A stretch of 41,740 bases of DNA from Klebsiella pneumoniae (GTDB taxonomy: Bacteria > Myxococcota_A > UBA796 > GCA-2862545): the NCBI GenBank assembly GCA_945861065.1, contig CAMASI010000032.1, positions 1 to 41,740 on the forward strand, written 5' to 3'. The notes below the pieces were generated by a model that was given only the letters and a program-made list of their open reading frames with translations, was not told the origin of the DNA and searched no databases. This document shows positions 16,409 through 23,820 of the stretch, piece by piece. Each line of letters starts with the position of its first letter. Positions within the stretch are counted from its first letter, which is position 1. The translations under genes and the position numbers were made by a program.

Positions 16409-17551
16409 TCATGCCGCGCGAATAACGTCGGTGAAAACGCCGCGCAGGTCTCCAGGAAAGATGTCGCCGAGCGCTCGGTCCGCGACCCCGAGATGGGCGC
16501 ACAACACCCCGCCGAACCAGCTCCGCACGTCGGTCGTCGGCAAAACGTCGCGGCCGTCGTGTAGGCGCCCCAGGCCGGGCCAGTCACCGTACACCTTCCC
16601 TCCAGAAACAGCGCCACCGGCCAGCAAGAGGAGCCCGCCGGTGCCGTGGTCTGTGCCGCCTGTGCCGTTCGCAGACGCTGTCCGACCGAACTCACTGGTC
16701 ACGAGCACAACGGTTCGTTTCCACGTCGGACCCATGGCCGAAGCCAGGTCGACGAGCCCGACCGCCAAGTCATCGAGGTTGCGCCTCAGGGCGCCTTCCT
16801 GTTGCGCATGCGTGTCCCACCCAGACGTGTCGATCACGGCGACGCGAGGCCCCTCGTCGGCTGCCAGCAGGCTTCCCGCAGCACGAAACCGCGCTGGCAG
16901 CCCTCGCGACGTGGCTGACGGACCCGCGCTCGTCAGCATCTCTTGGGTGGCGAGGGCGTCGGCGAAGGCACGCGCAAGTTGTGGATCTGGGTGCAACAGG
17001 TCTGCAACACGGTCGAGCCAGGCGTCTTCGGGCACGGGTGGCCGCGTCAGGTCCGCTGAAGTGGCTGCGGACGGGCCCCGAAGCACCAACGGGATGTTGC
17101 GGCCCACAGCGAGAGACGGCGGCCCGGCCACCGTCAGCAACGCCCGGTTGAGCCAGCCGGTGTCGGCGCCGCCAGCCGATGGCGTTCCGTTCTCCAGAAT
17201 GTCTTGGGCGTCGAAATGCGAGCGCTCCCGGTAGGGGGTCGCAACCGCGTGAACGGCCGCGAGTTCCCCAGCCGCCCACATCGGCATCAGCGGCGCGAAC
17301 GCGGGGTGAAGGCCAAAAGTGCCGTCCAGGTCGAGCACGCCGGATCCCAAGCCTGGGCGGTCCAAGGCGCGAGCACCGCGAACCTCCGTGTATCGAGGGT
17401 CGCCGTACGGAACGACAGCGTCGAGCCCATCGAGCCCGCCGCGGAGCAGGACCAATACGAGGCGAGCGTCGGGTCCAACTGCCGCAAAACTGAGGCCAGG
17501 CCAGCCGGTAGCGGCCGCGCTGGCGGCGAGTAGGGCGCGTCGGGTCCACAT
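16409..17551 (-). CDS. DUF1501 family protein with Tat-type signal
   Basis: A 380-residue protein. ATG 17551 is preceded by an exceptionally strong ribosome site, AAGGAGGTGAG (complement of 17553-17563), which lies within the end of the DUF1800 gene. The stop of that gene is only two bases upstream, so the two are translationally coupled. The leader MWTRRALLAASAAATGWPGLSFA carries a twin-arginine pair followed by a hydrophobic stretch and an Ala-x-Ala-like cleavage site. The body has DUF1501 features: LVLVLLRGGLDGLDAVVPYGD at the start, DTSGWDTHAQQEG mid-protein and VVLVTSEFGRTASANG-GTDHG near the C-terminus. The family is alkaline-phosphatase-like in fold, and its biochemical role is unproven. 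DUF1501 and DUF1800 genes are nearly always neighbours. Confidence 0.93.
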   Translation of the reverse strand: MWTRRALLAASAAATGWPGLSFAAVGPDARLVLVLLRGGLDGLDAVVPYGDPRYTEVRGARALDRPGLGSGVLDLDGTFGLHPAFAPLMPMWAAGELAAVHAVATPYRERSHFDAQDILENGTPSAGGADTGWLNRALLTVAGPPSLAVGRNIPLVLRGPSAATSADLTRPPVPEDAWLDRVADLLHPDPQLARAFADALATQEMLTSAGPSATSRGLPARFRAAGSLLAADEGPRVAVIDTSGWDTHAQQEGALRRNLDDLAVGLVDLASAMGPTWKRTVVLVTSEFGRTASANGTGGTDHGTGGLLLLAGGAVSGGKVYGDWPGLGRLHDGRDVLPTTDVRSWFGGVLCAHLGVADRALGDIFPGDLRGVFTDVIRAA

Positions 17552-17553
17552 AC

Positions 17554-18891
17554 TCACCTCCTTAGCATTTCGGGTGAGCAAAGAAACAGCGCCAAACGCT
17601 CGTCTTCAGGGGCCTTCCGCAGCGTGGCGCGGGTCGACGAAGAAAGCAGCGATCCGAGTGTGCTTTCGGCGAGGTCCAACGCGGAATAAGACCCGACGTC
17701 GAAACGTTTGGCCAGGTCGCGGGCCCGTTGCACCCGAGCCAACAGGGCGTCGGGCGCCAACCAGTCGGCGGCTTGGTCGGACCAACCGGCAGGCGACGGC
17801 GCTGCCCATGGGGTTTGTCCCAAGTCGCGCATCAGCCCGGACAGCTTGTCACCCTGTTCTTGAATGGACAAGGCTCTGGCGCAAGCGATGACCCATTCGT
17901 CGGGCCGACGCACTTTGCTCAGCGGCGGTTTCCACGCATCAGGTTCATCGAGGACAGCGAGTGCGACGGCGCTCAGGTCCCCATCGGTTCGTGAGAATAC
18001 CTTGGCGAGTCGGTCCAGGGTGCCGTCGTTAGGCTCGTCACACACGAAGTGTCTCGCGACACGCAGTGCGACGTTGCGTGCCGTCGCGGGGTGGGAGGCC
18101 AGGTCGTCGAGTGCGCTGTACAACTCCTGTTCGTCGAAGGGTCCGTAACGGCGCCCTAGCAACCGCTTTCCGCCGGGTTCGTGGCGTCTCGGGTCAAAAA
18201 CGGCTCGCCCGTCGGGTGCGGCGTCTTTTGAAAACACACCCCAGCCCGTGAGGATGTCGGCGAGGCCGATGACGTCGTCCTGGTCGTAGCCGCCATGAAC
18301 ACCGAGCGTGTGCAGTTCGAGGATTTCGCGGGCGAGGTTTTCGTTTCGGCCGAGTTGATCGCGTCGTTGGGCGGCTTCACTGTGGGGGCCCGTGCTGCGC
18401 GCGTTGTCCAGGTACAACAGCATCGCAGGATGGGTGATCGCGGCCCGCAGCAGGCGGCGGAACGGGCCCAGCACAAATGGCCGAATGGCTTCGCGTTCGT
18501 AGGCACCGACGAGGCCGACCACCTCGTTGCGGGTCGCCGACACGGTCAGGTGGTTGGACCAGTGCGCCACCCACCGCTCAAAGAACGGCGCCTCGGAACT
18601 GGCCTGCAGGTGTGCGCGCGCGCTCAGTTCTGCGCGAAGCACGTCGCGCAACTGCTCCCTGAGCGCCTCGCGGTCCGCACCTGGACGCTGTTCGCGTGCC
18701 GCGTACAGAAGGCGCAAGGTATCGCCCGAATCGGAGAGGCCGGCGAAACAACTCGGCGCACGGGGGTCGATGCGGATTTGAGCTGCGAGCCAGCCAACGG
18801 GATCGGGCGTGGCGCGAGCGAAGTCGTTGGGTGACGCCCCCAAGCCAAATTTGTGTACGGCGATGGCGACCCGATGTTCGGCCACTTCCAT
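17554..18891 (-). CDS. DUF1800 family protein
   Basis: A 445-residue protein from ATG 18891; GTG 18903 would add four residues. DUF1800 signatures are clear: AVHKFGLGASPNDF at the start, RWVAHWSNHLTVS, NENLAREILELHTLGVHGGYDQDDVIGLADILTGW and VALRVARHFVCDEP. No N-terminal export signal is seen, unlike the DUF1501 partner. Function is unknown; the pair is often proposed to act in secreted or surface protein processing. The first 27 codons exist a second time 588 bases upstream (19399-19481), next to the end of the arylsulfotransferase-like gene. This suggests the gene originally followed that gene directly. Confidence 0.93.
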   Translation of the reverse strand: MEVAEHRVAIAVHKFGLGASPNDFARATPDPVGWLAAQIRIDPRAPSCFAGLSDSGDTLRLLYAAREQRPGADREALREQLRDVLRAELSARAHLQASSEAPFFERWVAHWSNHLTVSATRNEVVGLVGAYEREAIRPFVLGPFRRLLRAAITHPAMLLYLDNARSTGPHSEAAQRRDQLGRNENLAREILELHTLGVHGGYDQDDVIGLADILTGWGVFSKDAAPDGRAVFDPRRHEPGGKRLLGRRYGPFDEQELYSALDDLASHPATARNVALRVARHFVCDEPNDGTLDRLAKVFSRTDGDLSAVALAVLDEPDAWKPPLSKVRRPDEWVIACARALSIQEQGDKLSGLMRDLGQTPWAAPSPAGWSDQAADWLAPDALLARVQRARDLAKRFDVGSYSALDLAESTLGSLLSSSTRATLRKAPEDERLALFLCSPEMLRR

Positions 18892-18893
18892 TT
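18811..18893. repeat. 83-bp direct repeat, copy A (5' end of the DUF1800 gene)
   Basis: Copy A covers the first 27 codons and start of the intact DUF1800 gene. It matches 19399-19481 in 80 of 83 bases; the differences are at 18834, 18884 and 18887. Between the copies lie 505 bases containing an eroded toxin-antitoxin module. Confidence 0.92.
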
Positions 18894-19055
18894 CCACGTC
18901 CACGGACCGTTGGACCGCAACAACTGGGGCGTGTGGCCCGCGTCATCCTGCCACTAGCGCGCCTTGCGCGCCGCCGCGAAGGTGGGGCAGGGCCCCCTCC
19001 CAGAACGTTCGGCAGCCCACTTGCCGTCGACCGCAGTCTTGACTAACTTGGCCTC

Positions 19056-19207
19056 ATGAAAACGGCCAATCAGTCCCACGTCAAGAGTTGGAACGGCGCG
19101 GCATTGTGCGTCGGGGCGTCGATCTGGATGAGGACGTGTTCGCCCGCGGGCCCATCGTCAAGGGGTCGCCGTCGAACGACCTGATCGACGAGCGACGGGC
19201 TCGATGA
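19056..19207 (+). pseudogene. Phd/YefM-type antitoxin remnant, middle deleted
   Basis: ATG 19056 begins MKTANQSHVK, matching the usual start of Phd/YefM antitoxins (MKTANxSxxK). The frame then fails. From 19085 a shifted frame reads ELERRGIVRRGVDLDEDVF and ends LIDERRAR at TGA 19205-19207, the typical C-terminal tail of such antitoxins. About 35 central residues expected in homologues are absent and the frame is broken, so no functional antitoxin can be made. The stop overlaps the start of the toxin remnant as ATGA, preserving the ancestral operon junction. Confidence 0.7.
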
Positions 19208-19397
19208 GGTTTTTGGGATTCGTCGGCGATCGTCCCGTTGGTCGTACCCTCTGACGGCCGCGGACGCGCTCCAGTTGGCGGCAGCGATTGAGCTTGTCGG
19301 CGATCGCCCGAAGGGGCGCGCCTTCGTGACAAACGACGAACGGCTCGCCGACGCCGCGTCGCGCACGGGCTTTGACGTGATCGTGCCTGGGGGCTGA
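19204..19397 (+). pseudogene. VapC-type PIN-domain toxin remnant, middle deleted
   Basis: ATG 19204 starts MRFLGF, then the frame runs to a stop. In another frame, 19251-19397 encodes LTAADALQLAAAIELVGDRP and continues FVTNDERLADAASRTGFDVI to a TGA. This is the C-terminal third of a PIN-domain RNase, including the ADALQLAAA helix and the TNDERLA acidic motif. The N-terminal and central catalytic parts are missing except for the first few codons. The product would be inactive. Together with the antitoxin remnant it forms a dead vapBC-like module lying between direct repeats. Confidence 0.75.
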
Positions 19398-19398
19398 C

Positions 19399-19481
19399 GG
19401 CGCGAGCGAAGTCGTTGGGTGAGGCCCCCAAGCCAAATTTGTGTACGGCGATGGCGACCCGATGTTCGGCGACCTCCATTT
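19399..19481. repeat. 83-bp direct repeat, copy B (orphan 5' fragment of the DUF1800 gene)
   Basis: Copy B carries, on the minus strand, ATG 19479 and 27 codons of the DUF1800 reading frame up to ...PNDFARA. It then runs into the toxin remnant. The ATG abuts the TAA of the arylsulfotransferase-like gene (19480-19482), which looks like the original operon junction. It is a non-functional fragment. Confidence 0.92.
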
Positions 19482-20967
19482 AAGGAAGGCTTTCCAGGGT
19501 GACCGGGAGGTCGACGGGTTTGACCTCAAGTGTATTCCCGTGAATCGCCGGGGGGTCACAACTCATTTCCATTGTCCATTGGGCCACGTCGCCGGCGCCG
19601 TCTGCGAATTGGTAAACCGTGGCAGCACGCGCACAGGTGGCGATGACGGAGCCGTCACCTTGCAGGAATACGCTGCCTTGGGTCGGGCAGGCCGCGCCCA
19701 AGGCATGCCGTTGAACAATGTCGGCGGTGCCCGCAACGGTGTCGATTTCGATTTCCAATGTGCGCGTCAGTTCCGTGGGGGAGCGGTTGTCGCTGAGGGT
19801 GAGCAGGTGGCCGTCGATGAAGGTGGGGTGGTGCTGGGTGACAAAACTGAGGTCGCCGCCCGCTGATGCGGTGAGGACGAAATCCGTGCCGAGCAGCGCC
19901 TCCTCCGTGCCTGCGAGCCGCCACAGCGTGTCCAAATAGGTCGGTGAGGTGGGGTCGAAATCCACATGAAACACCGTGCTGTACGAATAGAGCGATGCCG
20001 TGAGGCGATTGAACTCGTCTACGTGCACCCCGTTGAGATGCGTAATGTCCTCGGCGCCCGGAAACTCAACGCCCCAATACTGCAACCCCAACGCACCAGA
20101 GTTGGGAATCGCCCAGAGGTCGAGCGCATCCGTGGTTTTCCACTCTGTGATCACATTCCCGACGAAATCCAATGCGATGACGCCGTCGACGATCAGGTCG
20201 CGATCGGCCTGGACCTGCTCCTCGGCGGTCAGGAGGTAAAGAATCTCGCCTGCGGAAAAGGCCATGTGGTGGACGTATTTATTGTCGAGGCCGAGCTCTT
20301 CCATCGTCCAATCTTTGGTGATCTGGCCAGTAAACTGGATTTCGATGATTCGTTCATTGTTCAGGAGTCCGACCAAGCCGGCGCTGTCCGGCAAGAACCC
20401 GATGCCGGAAATGAGGTCGTTTTCGGTGCCGAGCGCTTCGTACCATCGGACGTTGCCGAGCGTGTCTACGACGGTGAGGACGTCCTTGCGGCCGCAAGCG
20501 AACGGCATAGCCGCGGCCTCGATTGTCGATTGGCCGGTGACGATTGGCGAAATCCCGGCGACGAAGTCGGGTAAGGGGCCCGTCGTGAGAGTGTCGGCCC
20601 AGGGCTTGATTCCACCGTCTACCGAGGCGACCCATTCGTAGCTGCGGCCTGCAAGCAGTCCCCACAGAACGATGTCGTGGGCGATGGCGGGCGCTGTACT
20701 GTGAAACACGAGCGTTTCGTCGGCGGCTGTGGCGGTGAGCGTGAGTTCTGCAGGGCCGTCGAGCGTGACGGTACAGTCGGCGCGGAGCACGTTGGCCACC
20801 TGGGGTGTGCAGGAGGCGAGGACCACGGAAATCTGGGAGGGGTAGTCGACGGTGGATTCTGTCGGTTCTGTGCCGTCGGAGGGGGTGCGTTCGGGCTCCG
20901 CCGCGCAACCCGTCAGGTGTGCGACGATTGCCCATCTCGATGAGGGGGTGAAGGGAAGGAGACCCAT
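19480..20967 (-). CDS. Arylsulfotransferase (ASST)-like secreted protein
   Basis: A 495-residue protein from ATG 20967. The leader ends AIVAHLTGCAAEPERTP, a likely lipobox at Cys21. Residues about 40-130 look like a fibronectin-type domain (DCTVTLDGPAELTLTATA, LLAGRSYEWVASVDGG). The remainder has the pattern of the ASST six-bladed propeller: TVVDTLGNVRWYEALG, DITHLNGVHVDEFNRL, VTQHHPTFIDGHLLTLSDN and a C-terminal GSVFLQGDGSVIATC blade. ASST enzymes transfer sulfate between phenols through a catalytic His, for which HLNGV and QHHP are candidates; activity is unproven. Its TAA is followed at once by the orphan start of the DUF1800 fragment, so it was probably the first gene of a DUF1800-DUF1501 operon. 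Confidence 0.72.
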   Translation of the reverse strand: MGLLPFTPSSRWAIVAHLTGCAAEPERTPSDGTEPTESTVDYPSQISVVLASCTPQVANVLRADCTVTLDGPAELTLTATAADETLVFHSTAPAIAHDIVLWGLLAGRSYEWVASVDGGIKPWADTLTTGPLPDFVAGISPIVTGQSTIEAAAMPFACGRKDVLTVVDTLGNVRWYEALGTENDLISGIGFLPDSAGLVGLLNNERIIEIQFTGQITKDWTMEELGLDNKYVHHMAFSAGEILYLLTAEEQVQADRDLIVDGVIALDFVGNVITEWKTTDALDLWAIPNSGALGLQYWGVEFPGAEDITHLNGVHVDEFNRLTASLYSYSTVFHVDFDPTSPTYLDTLWRLAGTEEALLGTDFVLTASAGGDLSFVTQHHPTFIDGHLLTLSDNRSPTELTRTLEIEIDTVAGTADIVQRHALGAACPTQGSVFLQGDGSVIATCARAATVYQFADGAGDVAQWTMEMSCDPPAIHGNTLEVKPVDLPVTLESLP

Positions 20968-21114
20968 CGTTTCCGTGACGCCCCTGCCCGAGGCACGCGC
21001 TCAAAGTGTACCCGATCCGCGGTAGGTCGGCAGACACAAAGACACCAAGTGTCGAGGCTGACGTCGACACACTGGCGTAGTCCATTGGATAGCGGGCCCC
21101 CGCGGTGGGTTGAC

Positions 21115-21567
21115 ATGGCAAATTGGCTGGTGAAGTCCGAACCGGACGTGTACGCGATTGCGGATCTCGAACGAGACGGCCGTACCGGCTGGGAGGGCGT
21201 GCGCAACTTCCAGGCCCGGAACTCGCTTCGCGCAATGGCGCTGAAGGATCAGGTGCTGTTTTACCACTCCAACGCCGACCCGCTCGGCATCTGCGGGTTG
21301 GCGGAGGTGGTGGGGCTGGCGTCGCCTGACGATACCCAATTCGACCCGGCGTCGCCCTACCATGACCCCACGGCCCCCTTGGACGGCTCCCGGTGGTCTA
21401 CCGTGCAACTAGGCTTTGTTCGTCGGTTCCCGCGGGTGCTGACACTCGCAGAGCTCAAGGCGGACCCGTCGCTCCTTGGGCTGGAGTTGACGCGCAAAGG
21501 TTCGCGCCTGAGCGTTCAGCCCGTCAGCAAAGCGCATTTCGAGCGGATCGCCGCCTTGGCACGATAG
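21115..21567 (+). CDS. EVE-domain protein (modified-base binding)
   Basis: A 150-residue single-domain protein. ATG 21115 gives MANWLVKSEPDVYAIADLER, the canonical EVE N-terminus. GWEGVRNFQARNSLR and LKDQVLFYHSNADPLGICGL, two further signatures, follow. The length equals that of stand-alone EVE proteins related to human THYN1. EVE belongs to the PUA-like fold and is thought to bind modified bases in DNA or RNA; it is also fused to restriction enzymes of the McrB type. Frames further upstream were rejected because the family start is at 21115. The stop is ten bases before the first GTPase gene, so the three genes 21115-23799 probably form one operon. Confidence 0.92.
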   Translation: MANWLVKSEPDVYAIADLERDGRTGWEGVRNFQARNSLRAMALKDQVLFYHSNADPLGICGLAEVVGLASPDDTQFDPASPYHDPTAPLDGSRWSTVQLGFVRRFPRVLTLAELKADPSLLGLELTRKGSRLSVQPVSKAHFERIAALAR

Positions 21568-21577
21568 CGTTGCCGTG

Positions 21578-22648
21578 ATGGAAGCACTCGTCAGCGCCCA
21601 AAGCGTCGCCACCCACTGGGAGGTGGCCAACCGCCACGTCGATGAAGCGCTGAGAAGCGCCGTCGCACTCGCATTCGTCGGCTCGGCGTCGGCCGGGAAA
21701 GACAGTGCCATCCGAGCCCTTTTTGGGATCGACTTTGGCCAGATCGATCCCGTTCCCGGCTCTACCGACCATGTCCGGGTGGCTGCGCTGGGTCGGGACA
21801 ACCAGTTGCTGCTGGTGAATACGCCAGGCTTTGGCGACGTGCGGACCGCGGTGGACAAGGCGGCACGCGCAACGCTGGACCAGGTGGACGCGTTTGTGTA
21901 CGTGCTCAACTGCGACGGCGGCGCCACGGCCGATGAGCGAAGGGACCTCGGCGCCGTACATGCCTTTCGCCGGCCCACGTTGGTGTGTCTGAACAAGATC
22001 GACCTCATCCGAACCCACCAGCGCGACGACTTCGTCAAACAAACGCTCGCCCAACTCGGGGTGGACCGCAAAGACGCGGCGATTTGTGCCTTCGACCCCA
22101 TGCCAGCACTTGCGGACGAGCCGATCGGCGTGGAACCGGTGTTGACGTGGATCCAGGAGGCGGTGGGCGACAGCAAGGGCCTGTTGGTCGCGAAACACGC
22201 CCGCAACAGGGCTGCCGCTTGCCAGGCGCTCATCACCACGGCGGCCCGGCGCGCAGCAGCCGCCGGGGCGGTTCCACTTCCGGGCGTGGACGCTGCCGCG
22301 GTCACGGCGTTGCAGGTGCGCTTGGTGCTCGACATCGCCCAGGTGTACGGACACCCCGCGAACAAAGACGTCGCCTTGTTCATCCTCGGCGAAGTGATGG
22401 TCTCGGCAGGGCGAGGATTTATCCGGTGGGGTGTGGAAGCGGCGCAAATCGCGGGGTGGATTCCCGGCGGACAGGCCTTACTCATCGCTACGAGCGCACT
22501 CGGCGCCGTCATCTCGGGGGCAACCACGTTCGGCGTCGGAAGGGCCACGGTCGCGTATATGGAACGGCAAGGGACGATTTCGGGTCCCGAGTTGCGCGAT
22601 ATTTTTGACGCCGAGGCGGGCTCCTGGCGGGATTCGAATTCCCGCTGA
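21578..22648 (+). CDS. GTPase with variant P-loop and C-terminal DUF697-like domain
   Basis: A 356-residue protein from ATG 21578; GTG 21575 is adjacent. The G domain occupies residues 1-170. G1 is VGSASAGKDSA (Lys41, Asp42), G3 is LVNTPGFGD (Asn81 where Asp is usual) and G4 is NKID (139-142). The normal P-loop has Ser or Thr after Lys to bind magnesium; here it is Asp. The C-terminal half includes LVLDIAQVYGHPANKDVALF and a hydrophobic region AAQIAGWIPGGQALLIATSALG, typical of DUF697-type membrane-interacting domains. The protein may associate with membranes. The next gene starts two bases after its stop, and that paralogue shares the same P-loop. Confidence 0.85.
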   Translation: MEALVSAQSVATHWEVANRHVDEALRSAVALAFVGSASAGKDSAIRALFGIDFGQIDPVPGSTDHVRVAALGRDNQLLLVNTPGFGDVRTAVDKAARATLDQVDAFVYVLNCDGGATADERRDLGAVHAFRRPTLVCLNKIDLIRTHQRDDFVKQTLAQLGVDRKDAAICAFDPMPALADEPIGVEPVLTWIQEAVGDSKGLLVAKHARNRAAACQALITTAARRAAAAGAVPLPGVDAAAVTALQVRLVLDIAQVYGHPANKDVALFILGEVMVSAGRGFIRWGVEAAQIAGWIPGGQALLIATSALGAVISGATTFGVGRATVAYMERQGTISGPELRDIFDAEAGSWRDSNSR

Positions 22649-22650
22649 AA

Positions 22651-23799
22651 ATGGTCACCCGAACGCACACAGATCCGCTCGCAGAACTCCTGCGAAAATG
22701 CCATCGACCTGAGCTGGAGCGCTTGGCGAATCGCGCTGGCGTGACGTCAAAAGGCCTGGGATTGGCCCAACTCGCGAAAACCACTGCCCTGACCCTGCGT
22801 CGCAAGGGCGGGAACGAGATTCAGAATCTGCTGTTGCGCCAAGGCGCTGGCCCCCCCTGGCGCCAGGTGGTCGAAGGCGTGCTGAGTCGAAACTCCTTGG
22901 TCGTCACCGGCGACGTGGAACAAGACGAAATCACGATTGTACGTCACACGCTTCAGCAGGCCTTGGACGGCTCAACGCCCGACGAACGCCGTGCAACCTG
23001 GGCCCAACTTGGTTTGCCAGGTCCGATTCCGCCCACCGCCGCCGAATCGGCGTGGCGTCGCCTGTCGCCCGGCTTCGCGCTGTTTGCAGCGCCGTTGTTG
23101 CTCAACCCGCTGGTTTTGCCAAGCGCGGGCGCCTTCGCGTTGTGGTGGTTCGGTCAACCGAGCGACAAGGTGCTGCTGCCCGCGATTGTCGAGGTCGCGC
23201 TGCTCCGTGCTGCCGTCCGGCATCGGGTGACGGTAGGTGTCATCGGTTCGCCGTCCACCGGAAAGGACGCTGCCATTCGGGCCTTGTTCGGCATCGACAC
23301 CGGGAACATCTCGCCCGTCGCAGGCTCCACAAAAACCGTGGAGATCAAGCGGTTGCCTGGCGCCACCGCGTTGTACATCGTCAACACGCCGGGTCTTGGC
23401 GACGTCGTAGACTCGGTGACGGAAGAAGCGCGGCAGGTGATCGATCATATTGACGTGTACCTGTACGTGGTGAACGCCCAAGGCGGCGTCCAACAGCGCG
23501 AGCGCGCGGACTACGGCGTCGTTCGTCGGCAGGGTCGGCCGGTGCTCGTCGTCGTCAACAAGATCGACACGCTCCGGGTGGAAGATCGGGCCCGGTTCTT
23601 GGAGAAGACGAAGGCGCAGTTGGGGCTTGCGGACGTCGAACTGGTACCCGCTGCTTTTGACCCGCTTCCGCAGCTTGCCGACGCGCCGATCGGCGTCCTT
23701 GAGATTCGGGGGTGGATAACGCAGCGTCTGTTAGAGATGGGCAAGGATCCGGGGGCACTCGGGGCCACGATGGACCCAGCCGCCGCCGGACGTGATTAG
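22651..23799 (+). CDS. YaaW-like domain fused to a GTPase with variant P-loop
   Basis: A 382-residue protein from ATG 22651. Residues 1-125 (LLRKCHRPELERLANRAG, GGNEIQNLLLRQGAG, ERRATWAQLGLPG) resemble the YaaW/DUF3944 domain. Residues 135-190 are hydrophobic and may contact the membrane. The G domain follows. G1 is VIGSPSTGKDAA (Lys205, Asp206), G3 is IVNTPGLGD (Asn245) and G4 is NKID (303-306). Asp after the P-loop Lys and Asn at the start of G3 are exactly as in the upstream GTPase. So is the flanking AIRALFGID motif, which shows common descent. It lacks the DUF697-like tail, so the pair may form a complementary heteromer. This is inference. Confidence 0.8.
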   Translation: MVTRTHTDPLAELLRKCHRPELERLANRAGVTSKGLGLAQLAKTTALTLRRKGGNEIQNLLLRQGAGPPWRQVVEGVLSRNSLVVTGDVEQDEITIVRHTLQQALDGSTPDERRATWAQLGLPGPIPPTAAESAWRRLSPGFALFAAPLLLNPLVLPSAGAFALWWFGQPSDKVLLPAIVEVALLRAAVRHRVTVGVIGSPSTGKDAAIRALFGIDTGNISPVAGSTKTVEIKRLPGATALYIVNTPGLGDVVDSVTEEARQVIDHIDVYLYVVNAQGGVQQRERADYGVVRRQGRPVLVVVNKIDTLRVEDRARFLEKTKAQLGLADVELVPAAFDPLPQLADAPIGVLEIRGWITQRLLEMGKDPGALGATMDPAAAGRD

Positions 23800-23820
23800 A
23801 CGCCGGGTCGGAGATGATAA

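Larger units (their letters stand above)
18894..19398. mobile_element. 505-bp insert between direct repeats carrying a dead toxin-antitoxin module
   Basis: The segment separates two copies of the DUF1800 5' end. Besides the antitoxin and toxin remnants (19056-19397), bases 18894-19055 hold no gene that I can see. No transposase or integrase is present. The structure resembles insertion with duplication of the target edge, which restored an intact DUF1800 gene on one side. A tandem duplication followed by loss is the alternative. Confidence 0.45.

Noticed and set aside
19081..19479. Minus-strand frame of 132 residues starting MEVAEHRVAIAVHKF
   Set aside because: Only the first 27 codons are DUF1800 (repeat copy B); the rest is antisense to the toxin-antitoxin remnants.
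21041..21053. GACAC-CAA-GTGTC palindrome between the ASST-like and EVE genes
   Set aside because: A 5-bp inverted repeat could be an operator but is short, and no promoter elements or second copy support it.
21555..21573. Sigma-54-like sequence TGGCAC...TTGC before the first GTPase gene
   Set aside because: GG and GC are 12 bases apart rather than the required 10. It lies inside the end of the EVE gene, and the start site would fall at or past the GTPase ATG.
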